The position numbers and the translations under genes are program-made. Positions 1-7,641 of a stretch of DNA of 64,000 nt are shown here, one piece after another; positions within the stretch are counted from its first letter, which is position 1; each line of letters begins with the position of its first letter. The stretch is taken from assembly GCA_022510745.1 (NCBI GenBank), contig JAFLSY010000001.1, positions 62,001 through 126,000 on the forward strand. Reading direction: 5' to 3'. The stretch is from Lachnospiraceae bacterium. GTDB lineage: Bacteria > Bacillota > Clostridia > Lachnospirales > Lachnospiraceae. The notes under the pieces are model-generated. The model had not been told where the DNA came from. It did no database searches and saw nothing but the letters and a program-made list of their open reading frames with translations.

Positions 1-2
1 TG

Positions 3-965
3 AATACCGAAAAGTACGGCGGAATGCTTCCTCAGACATGGTTAGACCGGGCCCTTTCCGTAGCCGGAAGGATTGCAGTAAAGCAAGGAGACGGGGTAAG
101 GACCCGGCTCGTGAATGTGGATAAGGATCTATTGGTGATTCCCAATCTGGCCATTCATATGAACAGGGAGGCAGGTAAGGGACAGGAATATAACGCACAG
201 ACCGATTTGCTGCCCTTATATGGGGGAGTTAAGGAAGGACGTCCATTTTTAGCGCATATAGCAGAGGCTGCCGGTGTGGACAAAGAAGAAATGCTGGCTC
301 ATGATCTGTTTTTGTATGTCAGGGAAAAGGGCAGAAGATTCGGCGGTAATGGGGAATATATATTATCGCCCAGATTGGACGATTTACAGTGTGCCTTTTC
401 GGCTATGACGGCTATGGCGGAAAGCCGGCCTAAGAACTATATCAATGTATGTGCGGTATTTGACAACGAAGAGGTGGGCAGCACTACCAGACAGGGGGCT
501 GATTCTTCTTTCTTACAGGATGTGCTCCTAAGAATAAAAGATGCATTAGGGCAGACAGATGGCTGGCTGCGGCAGCGGCTGTCGGAAAGCTTCCTGATAT
601 CCGCAGACAATGCCCATGCGGTACATCCCAATCATCCGGAAAAGGCGGATCCTACCAACCGGCCTTATTTAAATGGGGGAATTGTATTAAAATACCACGG
701 TGGGCAGAAATATACCACGGATGCCTATAGCGGAGCTGTGTTAAAAGAATTATGCCGCAAGGCGGATGTGCCTGTGCAGACTTACTTTAACCGCTCGGAT
801 ATACCGGGAGGTTCTACACTGGGAAATATTTCCGCTTCCCACGTATCCGTACCCTCGGTTGATATCGGACTTCCCCAATTAGCGATGCATTCCGCAGCGG
901 AAACGGCAGGCGCACGGGATACAGAATTTGCGATCCGGATGTTTCAGGTATTTTATGAAGACTAA
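3..965 (+). CDS. apeB: M18 family aminopeptidase, C-terminal part (cut by window edge)
   Basis: The reading frame is open to the left edge (it reads NTEKYGGM before the first ATG at 24), so this is the last 320 residues of a longer protein. M18 enzymes are usually about 430-480 residues, so roughly the first quarter is missing. M18 peptidases are cytoplasmic dinuclear-zinc exopeptidases that remove N-terminal residues. Family landmarks are visible: EKYGGM followed by TWLDRALSVAGR, the metal/catalytic stretch FDNEEVGSTTRQGADS, SADNAHAVHPNHPEK, and the C-terminal IPGGSTLGNISA and AMHSAAETAG motifs. The stop overlaps by 4 nt the stop of the convergent AraC-type gene. Assignment to M18 is secure; substrate preference cannot be read from sequence. 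Confidence 0.93.
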   Translation, partial: NTEKYGGMLPQTWLDRALSVAGRIAVKQGDGVRTRLVNVDKDLLVIPNLAIHMNREAGKGQEYNAQTDLLPLYGGVKEGRPFLAHIAEAAGVDKEEMLAHDLFLYVREKGRRFGGNGEYILSPRLDDLQCAFSAMTAMAESRPKNYINVCAVFDNEEVGSTTRQGADSSFLQDVLLRIKDALGQTDGWLRQRLSESFLISADNAHAVHPNHPEKADPTNRPYLNGGIVLKYHGGQKYTTDAYSGAVLKELCRKADVPVQTYFNRSDIPGGSTLGNISASHVSVPSVDIGLPQLAMHSAAETAGARDTEFAIRMFQVFYED

Positions 966-1939
966 GTATCATTGTTTGATAAAGAATGAATATACTGCGT
1001 AGGCGTACAGTTTAAATATTTTTTAAATAGCTTATTGTAGTAGCTGGAACTGTTAAAGCCCACGGAGGTAGCCAGAGTGGAGATGGATTTTGCGGATTCA
1101 TCTCCATTTATAATTCTTTTCGTAGATTCAAAAATCCGGTACTTCATTAAGTATTCAAAGGGCGTCAGTCCAAGGGCCCGCTTAAAGCAGCGGCAGCATT
1201 CACTCTTGCTGACATGGATGGAAGCCGCAATATCATCTAAAGTAAGCGGCTCCATGTAGGACTTTTCTATAAATCGGATAGCCTGTTTAATGCGGTTAGA
1301 GTCCGTCTGCATGTGTGGGGGAATGACGGGAACCTGTGCGGAATCCGAGCCGACAAAAGGCAGCAGCCGTTCCCACAAAAGGCATAAATAACCTTTGGCC
1401 TTCAGTTCGTAGCCATGGGCCTTTTTCTGGCAGCAGTCATATATTTTCTTTGCCTGTACCAGCATTTCAAGCAACGCTCTGTCGTTCTTTCTTAACACCA
1501 GATAATGAAAACTGGGAGAGGAGAGAATGGGAAGCAGATACTTGGTGGAAAAACCGGTCTGTCCATAGCCGAAGAGAAAAGCCGGATTGAATTTCAGGCT
1601 ATAGATCTTACATTTGGTATCACTGCCGGAGTGAATGGAGTGCAGGCGGTTCTGGTTGATGAAGATACCGTCTCCGGGAGAGAGGGGAATATCCGCGTCC
1701 GGCAGCTTTAAAACAGCTTCGCCGCTGTGGACGATCATGAATTCTACTTCCTCATGCCAGTGCCAGCGAATATACCGCATGGAAAAATTAGACAAATCCA
1801 TTAGATGAGCGCCCACGGGAAAATCAAAATTCTCCACGGGCACGGGCGTATACTGAATATGACGGCTGCGCTCCAATTCCTCTGCAATATTCGCCGGTAT
1901 TTCCGGCATATTCTGCGTTTTGTAAGTATTCTGAGCCAT
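962..1939 (-). CDS. AraC family transcriptional regulator (cupin sensor + HTH)
   Basis: A 325-residue regulator. The N-terminal half (about residues 40-130) is a cupin-like AraC sensor fold with the HWHEEVEF motif and the SPGDGIFINQNRLH turn. The C-terminal 100 residues hold the double HTH, with TLDDIAASIHVSKSECCRCFKRALG and the second-helix motif ISTLATSVGFNSSSYYNKLFKK. An upstream in-frame start exists at 2038, but I chose ATG 1939 because GGAAAGGGGGC lies 7-8 nt before it and a promoter (1967-1996) places transcription just upstream. It probably senses a sugar or similar small ligand. The target genes are not evident: the convergent neighbour is a peptidase and the divergent neighbour a small lipoprotein. 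Confidence 0.9.
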   Translation of the reverse strand: MAQNTYKTQNMPEIPANIAEELERSRHIQYTPVPVENFDFPVGAHLMDLSNFSMRYIRWHWHEEVEFMIVHSGEAVLKLPDADIPLSPGDGIFINQNRLHSIHSGSDTKCKIYSLKFNPAFLFGYGQTGFSTKYLLPILSSPSFHYLVLRKNDRALLEMLVQAKKIYDCCQKKAHGYELKAKGYLCLLWERLLPFVGSDSAQVPVIPPHMQTDSNRIKQAIRFIEKSYMEPLTLDDIAASIHVSKSECCRCFKRALGLTPFEYLMKYRIFESTKRIINGDESAKSISTLATSVGFNSSSYYNKLFKKYLNCTPTQYIHSLSNNDT

Positions 1940-1966
1940 GAAAGCCCCCTTTCCGATTCTATCTAC

Positions 1967-1996
1967 AGTATAATATGTTTTCATCCTGCAGGACAA
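1967..1996 (-). promoter_or_regulatory. Putative sigma-A promoter of the AraC-type regulator
   Basis: Read on the minus strand, TTGTCC (1991-1996) and TATACT (1967-1972) are separated by 18 bp. Transcription would begin near 1960, about 20 nt before the chosen start codon at 1939. The -35 box is a 4/6 match, so this is a plausible but unproven promoter. Confidence 0.5.
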
Positions 1997-2032
1997 TGGG
2001 AAAAAAGGCTGATAAAATGCAATGCAGTATAC

Positions 2033-2061
2033 TTGCAATCAAAGGACGGGTATGGTTAAAT
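2033..2061 (+). promoter_or_regulatory. Weak putative promoter of the small lipoprotein gene
   Basis: TTGCAA (2033-2038) and TTAAAT (2056-2061) lie 17 bp apart, each a 4/6 match to the sigma-A boxes. It would give a leader of about 70 nt before the lipoprotein gene at 2136. Low confidence because both boxes are weak. Confidence 0.3.
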
Positions 2062-2135
2062 ATAAACGAAGAGAAATTTAGTATATAAAAGCAGCAATGA
2101 CTTTTTGGACTATTTAGATGAAAGGATGGGTAGAT

Positions 2136-2444
2136 ATGAAACGATTCAAAATGAAATATTCCGTGACTATGATTCTCGTCTGTTTACTTGCCGGCTTTTT
2201 GCTGTCTGCCTGCGGAGTGGATGATAGTATGGTGACAGAGATACCTAATTCCTCTGTAAAGGTAGATATGAATAGTGGACATACCTATATACCTGCTGCT
2301 ACGGCTGATTCTGTATCTGATTCCACATCTGATTCCGTATCTGATTCAGGGGTGGTGGATAACCAATCCAATATGATACCTAATTCAGAAGTGCAGTTTG
2401 ATAGGAATGCAAACCATGTATATTTGCCGGGGCCGAATAATTAA
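2136..2444 (+). CDS. Small secreted lipoprotein with a duplicated IPNS-motif
   Basis: A 102-residue lipoprotein precursor. Start chosen at ATG 2136 behind AAAGGATGG rather than the in-frame ATG at 2118, which lacks a ribosome site. A basic N-terminus and hydrophobic core lead to the lipobox LLSAC, with Cys26 the predicted lipidated residue. The mature part holds two copies of an 18-residue motif (residues 36-53 and 81-98; consensus IPNSxVxxDxNxxHxYxP) separated by a Ser/Asp-rich linker of SDS repeats (about residues 58-71). Such a linker suggests an extended spacer at the cell surface. I do not recognise the family; function unknown. Confidence 0.85.
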   Translation: MKRFKMKYSVTMILVCLLAGFLLSACGVDDSMVTEIPNSSVKVDMNSGHTYIPAATADSVSDSTSDSVSDSGVVDNQSNMIPNSEVQFDRNANHVYLPGPNN

Positions 2445-2501
2445 TTTGCTGTAAATTCTTTCCATAGTTTTTTACAATCAATACAATAACGGAGATAGAA
2501 A

Positions 2502-3179
2502 ATGGCTTACAAATACGAAACACATATGCATACAGCGGAAGTAAGTGCCTGTGCCTCCGCTACGGGAGTGGAGATGGCCCGCGCCCATAAGGAGAAAGGG
2601 TACACAGGAATCTTTGTTACGGACCATTTCTTAAACGGAAATACCACTGTGCCACACGATTTACCTTGGCGGGAGAGGGTGGAGCTTTTCTGTAAGGGGT
2701 ATGAGAATGCCCTAGAAGAAGGTAAGAAAATAGGACTGGATGTATTTTTTGGATTTGAATACTGTTATGAAGCTATAGATTTTCTGATCTATAATCTGGA
2801 CAAGCAGTGGCTGCTTGACCATGAGGATATTGATAAACTACCTCCAAGAAAGGCTTTTGCCCAGATGCATGAGGGCGGCGGTTTCATCGTACATGCCCAT
2901 CCATTTAGGGATTGGGACTATGTGGATCATATCCAACTCTTTCCTCGTGATGTGGACGGTGTGGAGGCAATCAATGGCTCGCAGTTTAAGGTGCCTTGGA
3001 TGAATGAGAGGGCGGTAATATATGCCAAGATGTATGATCTTCCCGTAACGGCGGGGTCTGACAGTCATCATCTCTCAAGCCTGTTCGGAAGCGGTATAGA
3101 GACAGAAGAGCCCATACGGGAGCCCTTGGATTATCTGCGGATGATGAAGGCGGGGGAGTTGAAATTAATTGAAGATTGA
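2502..3179 (+). CDS. PHP domain metal-dependent phosphoesterase
   Basis: A 225-residue single-domain PHP protein. The metal-binding motifs appear in order: HMH (His8, His10), TDH (Asp41, His42), Glu86 in FGFEY, HAHP (His131, His133) and GSDSHH (Asp187, His189). This set matches PHP phosphoesterases that bind two or three divalent metals and hydrolyse phosphate esters such as nucleoside bisphosphates or phosphorylated sugars; histidinol phosphatases are relatives. It lies 57 nt after the lipoprotein gene behind GGAGATAGAAA, and a strong terminator follows. The substrate cannot be told from sequence; no histidine-biosynthesis genes are nearby, so histidinol phosphatase is unlikely. Confidence 0.88.
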   Translation: MAYKYETHMHTAEVSACASATGVEMARAHKEKGYTGIFVTDHFLNGNTTVPHDLPWRERVELFCKGYENALEEGKKIGLDVFFGFEYCYEAIDFLIYNLDKQWLLDHEDIDKLPPRKAFAQMHEGGGFIVHAHPFRDWDYVDHIQLFPRDVDGVEAINGSQFKVPWMNERAVIYAKMYDLPVTAGSDSHHLSSLFGSGIETEEPIREPLDYLRMMKAGELKLIED

Positions 3180-3190
3180 GAAAATAATAA

Positions 3191-3223
3191 AAGAAGGAGG
3201 GTCCGCGGATCCTTCTTCTTTTT
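3191..3223 (+). terminator. Rho-independent terminator after the PHP gene
   Basis: Perfect 8 bp stem AAGAAGGA (3191-3198) with TCCTTCTT (3210-3217), an 11 nt loop, then CTTTTT. It closes the lipoprotein/PHP unit. Confidence 0.8.
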
Positions 3224-3298
3224 ATGTATCCGGCTTTTAAAAATAACATATTCCCTTTTTCGGAATAGGATGTTAATAAAAAGCGTGAAAGAAGCAAC

Positions 3299-5062
3299 AT
3301 GAGCAATCAAAAAATAGAGAATTTGCTGAATCTGGCGTTAGAGACGCCGGAGAGCATAAGAGAGAAATCCTTGAATCTGAACGTGGGCTATGAAGAAGTG
3401 GGGAATACATGGGAACTGATCGTGAAATATAATGGGGATTTATCCGTCCTGCGTGAGCGTGGAATTATAGCGGAGGAACTGATTGCAGGGTATGCCATCC
3501 TGACTGTGCCGGAGGCGGAGGTGGACAGCGTGGCAGCACTGCCGCAGATTGAGTATGTGGAGAAGCCTAAGAGGCTTTTTTTTGCTGTGGAGAGAGGAAA
3601 GGATGCTTCCTGTATTCCGCAGGTCACTATGAGGGAGCCTTATTTAAGCGGGGAAGGCGTGCTGGTGGCTGTGATCGATTCGGGTATCGACTATACCAAC
3701 GATCATTTCCGCAGCCCAAACGGGAATACCAGGATTCTCTATCTCTGGGATCAGACGGTTTTCCCCGATGAAGTTTTGGATAGGCGGCCGCCGGAGGGCT
3801 TTGCGCTGGGAACGGAATTTGACAGGGTACAGATAGACAGAGCCCTGCAGGCAGCAAATCCGATGGCAAGATTTAATCTGGTGCCCAGCATAGATGTAAG
3901 CGGACACGGCACGGCTGTGGCAGGAATTGCGGCAGGAAGCGGTGTGAACGGTTATGAGGGAGTGGCGCCCGAAAGTGGCCTGATCGTTGTGAAACTGGGA
4001 ATTGCAGGAGAGAATTCTTTTCCCCGCACAACGGAGCTCATGCGGGCGGTGACTTATGTAGTGAAAAAAGCTCAGGAACTGGGCATGCCCGTGGCCATCA
4101 ATTTAAGCTTCGGCAATACTTATGGAGCCCATGACGGGACTTCTTTAGTGGAGCGTTTTTTGGACAATGCGGCGGAAATCGGCAGAGCGGTCATCTGTGT
4201 AGGAAGCGGTAACGAAGGAGCATCCGGCGGACATATACAGGGAGATGCCTCTTTGGGCAGACAGGTAGTGGAGCTGGCGGTGGCACAGTACGAAACCATG
4301 CTGAATGTACAGCTTTGGAAAAATTATGTGGACAGCTATCGGATTTTCCTGCGTTCACCCGGCGGAGAGGAAATTCTGCTTCCCGAATTGGGACAGGGCA
4401 AGCTGACACTGCTCATGGAGGATACGGAGGTGCTGATCTATTTGGGTGAGCCTACTCCTTACGGTGTCACGCAGGAAGTTTATTTCGACTTTATTCCCAG
4501 AGCAAACTACATTAACACTGGAATCTGGAGTTTTACCATAGAGCCATTGGATACGGTAACAGGGCAGTATTATTTTTATCTGCCCAGTGCGGGCGTGCGC
4601 AATCGTAACACCCGTTTTTTTGCATCCACGCCCCAAATGACACTGACCATCCCTTCCACGGCAGGACGCGTCATTACGGTGGGGGCCTACGACAGCACCT
4701 ATGAATCCTATGCGGATTTTTCCGGCAGGGGTTACGTCTATCCGCAGCGGACGGTGGGACTGGTGGCAGCGGGGGCGGTAAAGCCGGATCTGGTGGCGCC
4801 GGGCGTAAATATAACCGCACCGGATACTATAGGAGGCTATGGTACCTTTACAGGAACCTCTTTTGCCACGCCCTTTGTGACGGGAGCGGCGGCTCTTTTA
4901 ATGGAGTGGGGAATTGTACGGGGAAACGATGTATTTCTATACGGAGAAAAAGTAAAAGCCTATCTGCGCAGGGGGGCCAGACCCTTAAGAGGGGAAGGAG
5001 AACTGCCCAATGCGCGGGTAGGTTTCGGGGCGTTGTGTCTGGCGGATAGTCTGCCTGTTTGA
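3299..5062 (+). CDS. Subtilisin-like (S8) serine protease without signal peptide
   Basis: A 587-residue subtilase. The Asp/His/Ser triad is intact: Asp127 in VAVIDSGID, His203 in SGHGTAVAGIAAG and Ser521 in GTSFATPFVTGAAALL; Asn305 in GSGNEG is the oxyanion residue. Residues 1-100 form a prodomain-like segment ending before the catalytic core. A long insert (about 320-455) separates the Asn and Ser regions, as in clostridial Csp-type subtilases. There is no signal peptide or membrane segment, so it acts in the cytosol, in spores, or leaves by a non-Sec route. Csp-type germination proteases share this layout, but orthology to CspB/CspC is inference. It ends 5 nt from the convergent LRR-kinase gene. 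Confidence 0.9.
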   Translation: MSNQKIENLLNLALETPESIREKSLNLNVGYEEVGNTWELIVKYNGDLSVLRERGIIAEELIAGYAILTVPEAEVDSVAALPQIEYVEKPKRLFFAVERGKDASCIPQVTMREPYLSGEGVLVAVIDSGIDYTNDHFRSPNGNTRILYLWDQTVFPDEVLDRRPPEGFALGTEFDRVQIDRALQAANPMARFNLVPSIDVSGHGTAVAGIAAGSGVNGYEGVAPESGLIVVKLGIAGENSFPRTTELMRAVTYVVKKAQELGMPVAINLSFGNTYGAHDGTSLVERFLDNAAEIGRAVICVGSGNEGASGGHIQGDASLGRQVVELAVAQYETMLNVQLWKNYVDSYRIFLRSPGGEEILLPELGQGKLTLLMEDTEVLIYLGEPTPYGVTQEVYFDFIPRANYINTGIWSFTIEPLDTVTGQYYFYLPSAGVRNRNTRFFASTPQMTLTIPSTAGRVITVGAYDSTYESYADFSGRGYVYPQRTVGLVAAGAVKPDLVAPGVNITAPDTIGGYGTFTGTSFATPFVTGAAALLMEWGIVRGNDVFLYGEKVKAYLRRGARPLRGEGELPNARVGFGALCLADSLPV

Positions 5063-5067
5063 GTTAT

Positions 5068-6963
5068 TCATTCCACGATCAGCTCAAACCAAGGCTCCCC
5101 CACCGCTTCATATAAGGAGTTGATCTGAGAGGCCTTGATTCTGACCCGGGTTACCCAGGGCATTTCATTTAGAAAAGAAAAATCAGTCTTAACACCGGTG
5201 GCGATGTCCACGGAATGCAAACCGTACATTTCGGTCAGGGGAGATAGATCCGTAATCGGATTGTCGCTGATATCGATGCTTGTCAAATGAGTAAAATTCT
5301 CCAATCCGTCCAGATCCTCCAGCAGATTGTTGCGTACATCCAGCCAGTCGAGGTAGTATAGGCCGGAAAGATCATGAAAAGACGCGATACCGCTGTAAGT
5401 TAAAGAGAGGGCGCGCAGAGTAGGAATATTGTTAAGGTGCGCATAGTCCTTAGGGCTAAGATGGGCACAGTAAAGCATCTGTAAAGGAAGGGATTCTAAA
5501 ACTTCCCAATTCGTAGCGGAAATATCCGATGCATATAAAGAGCGGATGGGAAGGTCTGCAAGCGGCTGCAGGGAGGAAATAGGAGAGTAGGAGCAGTCTA
5601 AGAGCCAAAGGGAAGCGCACTCTGTCAGGGCGTCCAGGGAAGTCACCTGAGTTTCGCTGATATAGAGCTCCTGTAAAGAACTTTGATCTTGCAGAGGGGA
5701 CAGATCGGTAAAGGGGTTGCCGCAGAGAGAAACGTTTACCAGGGGCAGTTCCTTTAGAGGTGAAATGTCCTTGATATTCTGGTAGTCTAAAACCACGTAC
5801 TGCAGATTCGGCATTTGGGCAAGCAGGGAGATATCCCCGATATTGCCAAAGCCGGCGGTCCTGCCGTCAATACTATGGTAGTTTTGCGTTTGTACATGGT
5901 CATTTGCATTGGAAATGACATGATTACCACAGATCATAAGCCGGGTTATCTGCTCCAGATCGCTTTCATAGATGGGGGATCCGTCCGTTTTTCCCAATTC
6001 CTCACGGACAGCTTCTTCCAAAAGCGGAGAAGAAAAAACAATCTCGGATGTAGTTTCGACAGGTTGGGAAAAATATCGGGAAAAAAGAAACAGCCCTCCC
6101 GCAAAGAGCGCGCAGCAAACAGCCGCAGCGGCAATCAGCCGTCTGTGGCTGTTTTTCTTTACCCTAAGCGCGGCCAGATCACTTTCTACCTTTGAAACTT
6201 CACTGTAGCGTCGTTCAGGATCAAAAGCGGTACATTTCCTTATCAGGGAGGCCGCTTTTTTCGGCAGTTTTTTCAGTTTATTTTCCTCTATTTTAAGTTC
6301 ACCGGTCAAAAGAAAATAAAAGAGAATCCCCAGCGCATAGATATCCGTACGGCTATCGGTCTGGCGTGCCCCGAACTGTTCGGGAGCGGCTATATACGGG
6401 GTTCCGAAATATACTGTATCAAAATCATTTGCAGCCTGATAGGTACGGGCCGTTCCCATGTCGATCAAATAGCAGTCCCCGGAAGGATGCAGCACAATAT
6501 TGGCGGGTTTTAAATCCCTGTAAATAATGGGAGGATTGGTAGCATGAAAGCGGGATAAAAAACCGCAGAGTTGATTCATGATAGAAACAGCTTCTTCCAA
6601 GGAGAGAGGGCCGTTTTTTTCTACCAGTTCGCTTAAGGTAGGTCCTTCTATATATTCCCGAAGCAGATATGCGCCGTCTTCGGCTTCAAAGTAGTTAAAA
6701 ACATAGGGAATAAAGGGAAATTTGCCCAATGTAAAAAAGGTGCTTTCCGTCTGCAGCATAGTCATATACGCACCGCGGGCAAATTTGCACAATACTTTTT
6801 GACCGTTAGAATTTTCTAAAAGCCATGTCTTTTTATTTTCCCCGTCCGCCAGACAGGAAACCAAACGGTAGCGGGAAAGTCGTGGGGGCAGGGCGGGAAC
6901 TTCCTCATTGGCGTAAAGCTCCCTGAATTCAGCGATATCAGAAGTGTCATATGCATTCGTCAT
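5068..6963 (-). CDS. Transmembrane Ser/Thr kinase with extracellular leucine-rich repeats
   Basis: A 631-residue receptor-like kinase. The cytoplasmic kinase spans about residues 30-265: Lys60 (VLCKFA), YRDLKPAN with catalytic Asp150, Asp168 in a DMG variant of DFG, AAPEQF, and DIYALG of helix F. A single membrane helix covers residues about 276-294. The outside part (about 305-631) contains SDS22/internalin-type LRRs such as ISPLKELPLVNVSLCGNPF and LDGLENFTHLTSIDISDNPI. HRD is YRD here, as in many active bacterial kinases. It overlaps the upstream HTH gene by 4 nt (ATGA), so the two are translationally coupled. The LRR region probably senses a protein or wall ligand; the target is unknown. 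Confidence 0.9.
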   Translation of the reverse strand: MTNAYDTSDIAEFRELYANEEVPALPPRLSRYRLVSCLADGENKKTWLLENSNGQKVLCKFARGAYMTMLQTESTFFTLGKFPFIPYVFNYFEAEDGAYLLREYIEGPTLSELVEKNGPLSLEEAVSIMNQLCGFLSRFHATNPPIIYRDLKPANIVLHPSGDCYLIDMGTARTYQAANDFDTVYFGTPYIAAPEQFGARQTDSRTDIYALGILFYFLLTGELKIEENKLKKLPKKAASLIRKCTAFDPERRYSEVSKVESDLAALRVKKNSHRRLIAAAAVCCALFAGGLFLFSRYFSQPVETTSEIVFSSPLLEEAVREELGKTDGSPIYESDLEQITRLMICGNHVISNANDHVQTQNYHSIDGRTAGFGNIGDISLLAQMPNLQYVVLDYQNIKDISPLKELPLVNVSLCGNPFTDLSPLQDQSSLQELYISETQVTSLDALTECASLWLLDCSYSPISSLQPLADLPIRSLYASDISATNWEVLESLPLQMLYCAHLSPKDYAHLNNIPTLRALSLTYSGIASFHDLSGLYYLDWLDVRNNLLEDLDGLENFTHLTSIDISDNPITDLSPLTEMYGLHSVDIATGVKTDFSFLNEMPWVTRVRIKASQINSLYEAVGEPWFELIVE

Positions 6964-7415
6964 AATAAGGGCACCTCGCCTAAATCTTCCAAAAAGGAAT
7001 TGGTCTCGTCCAAAGTCATTTTTTTCTTAAAGCAGTACAAAATACCGGCGTCTCTGCGAATCTTCGGATAGAGTACGGCCTTTCCTGCAAGGGTTAAAAG
7101 GCGCTGGGTTTCATCCAGACTGAGCCTTACGGACAGAGCAATCCGCAGGATAATGTCGCGTCCCGGCAGCCGTTCTCCGTTAATAAACTGATAAGCGTAA
7201 GTTTTGCTGATACAGGCTCGGGTAATGAGTTCGGGAACGGATACGTTCTTGCTTTCCATTAGGCTGTACAGATACTCATGAAAAGCGGGAGCTTTCGTAT
7301 TGGGCAGATGCCTTTCTTTGAATTGATTGGGGGAAGACTCAAGCATCTTCATCAATCTTGCAGTTGTGGGACGCGATTCGTTGTTGTTGTCGGGAAGCGT
7401 GGGTTCCTGTGCCAT
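6960..7415 (-). CDS. HTH (XRE-like) protein coupled to the LRR kinase
   Basis: A 151-residue protein with an XRE/Cro-like helix-turn-helix at about residues 55-110 (SVPELITRACISKTYAYQFING followed by a helical repeat). The N-terminal 45 residues are polar, Asn/Ser/Thr-rich and probably disordered; this tail (PTTARLMKM) could be a kinase substrate region. The start ATG 7415 follows AAAAGGAGGCTG. Its stop overlaps the kinase start (ATGA), implying coordinated synthesis. I infer a regulator whose activity the kinase controls, or an adaptor; DNA binding is likely but the recognition site is unknown. A 15 bp palindrome at 7525-7539 is a candidate. Confidence 0.8.
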   Translation of the reverse strand: MAQEPTLPDNNNESRPTTARLMKMLESSPNQFKERHLPNTKAPAFHEYLYSLMESKNVSVPELITRACISKTYAYQFINGERLPGRDIILRIALSVRLSLDETQRLLTLAGKAVLYPKIRRDAGILYCFKKKMTLDETNSFLEDLGEVPLL

Positions 7416-7458
7416 AAACAGCCTCCTTTTATCGGGATGTTCCCATAATTACACTCTT

Positions 7459-7487
7459 AGAATAGAGCGAATTGTGCAAAAAATCAA
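7459..7487 (-). promoter_or_regulatory. Putative sigma-A promoter of the HTH/LRR-kinase operon
   Basis: On the minus strand TTGATT (7482-7487) and TATTCT (7459-7464) are exactly 17 bp apart. Transcription would start near 7452, about 37 nt before the ATG at 7415. Confidence 0.55.
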
Positions 7488-7524
7488 GAATTTTTCATTA
7501 GAATAATGTCAAAAAGCCAAAAAG

Positions 7525-7539
7525 TCCGCAACTTGCGGA
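7525..7539. promoter_or_regulatory. 15 bp palindrome between the divergent signalling operons
   Basis: TCCGCAA and TTGCGGA flank a single central C. It lies about 38 bp upstream of the minus-strand promoter and about 100 bp before the FHA-ABC gene, a suitable place for a shared operator. Read on the minus strand it could also fold as a 5 bp hairpin followed by a T-run. Function is inferred from position only. Confidence 0.4.
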
Positions 7540-7641
7540 ACAAATAAAGTAGGAAAACAGATAGAATCTTAGTAAGTGGCTCAATGTAAGGAGAACTTAA
7601 AAAGCAGGCAATATACTAACTTTTGAAGGGAGCAGTAGTTT

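Noticed and set aside
3245..3274. Imperfect inverted repeat (TATTCC...GGAATA with outer AACAT/ATGTT) before the S8 protease gene
   Set aside because: Short and bulged, with no T-run and no recognisable operator class; it could occur by chance in AT-rich spacer.
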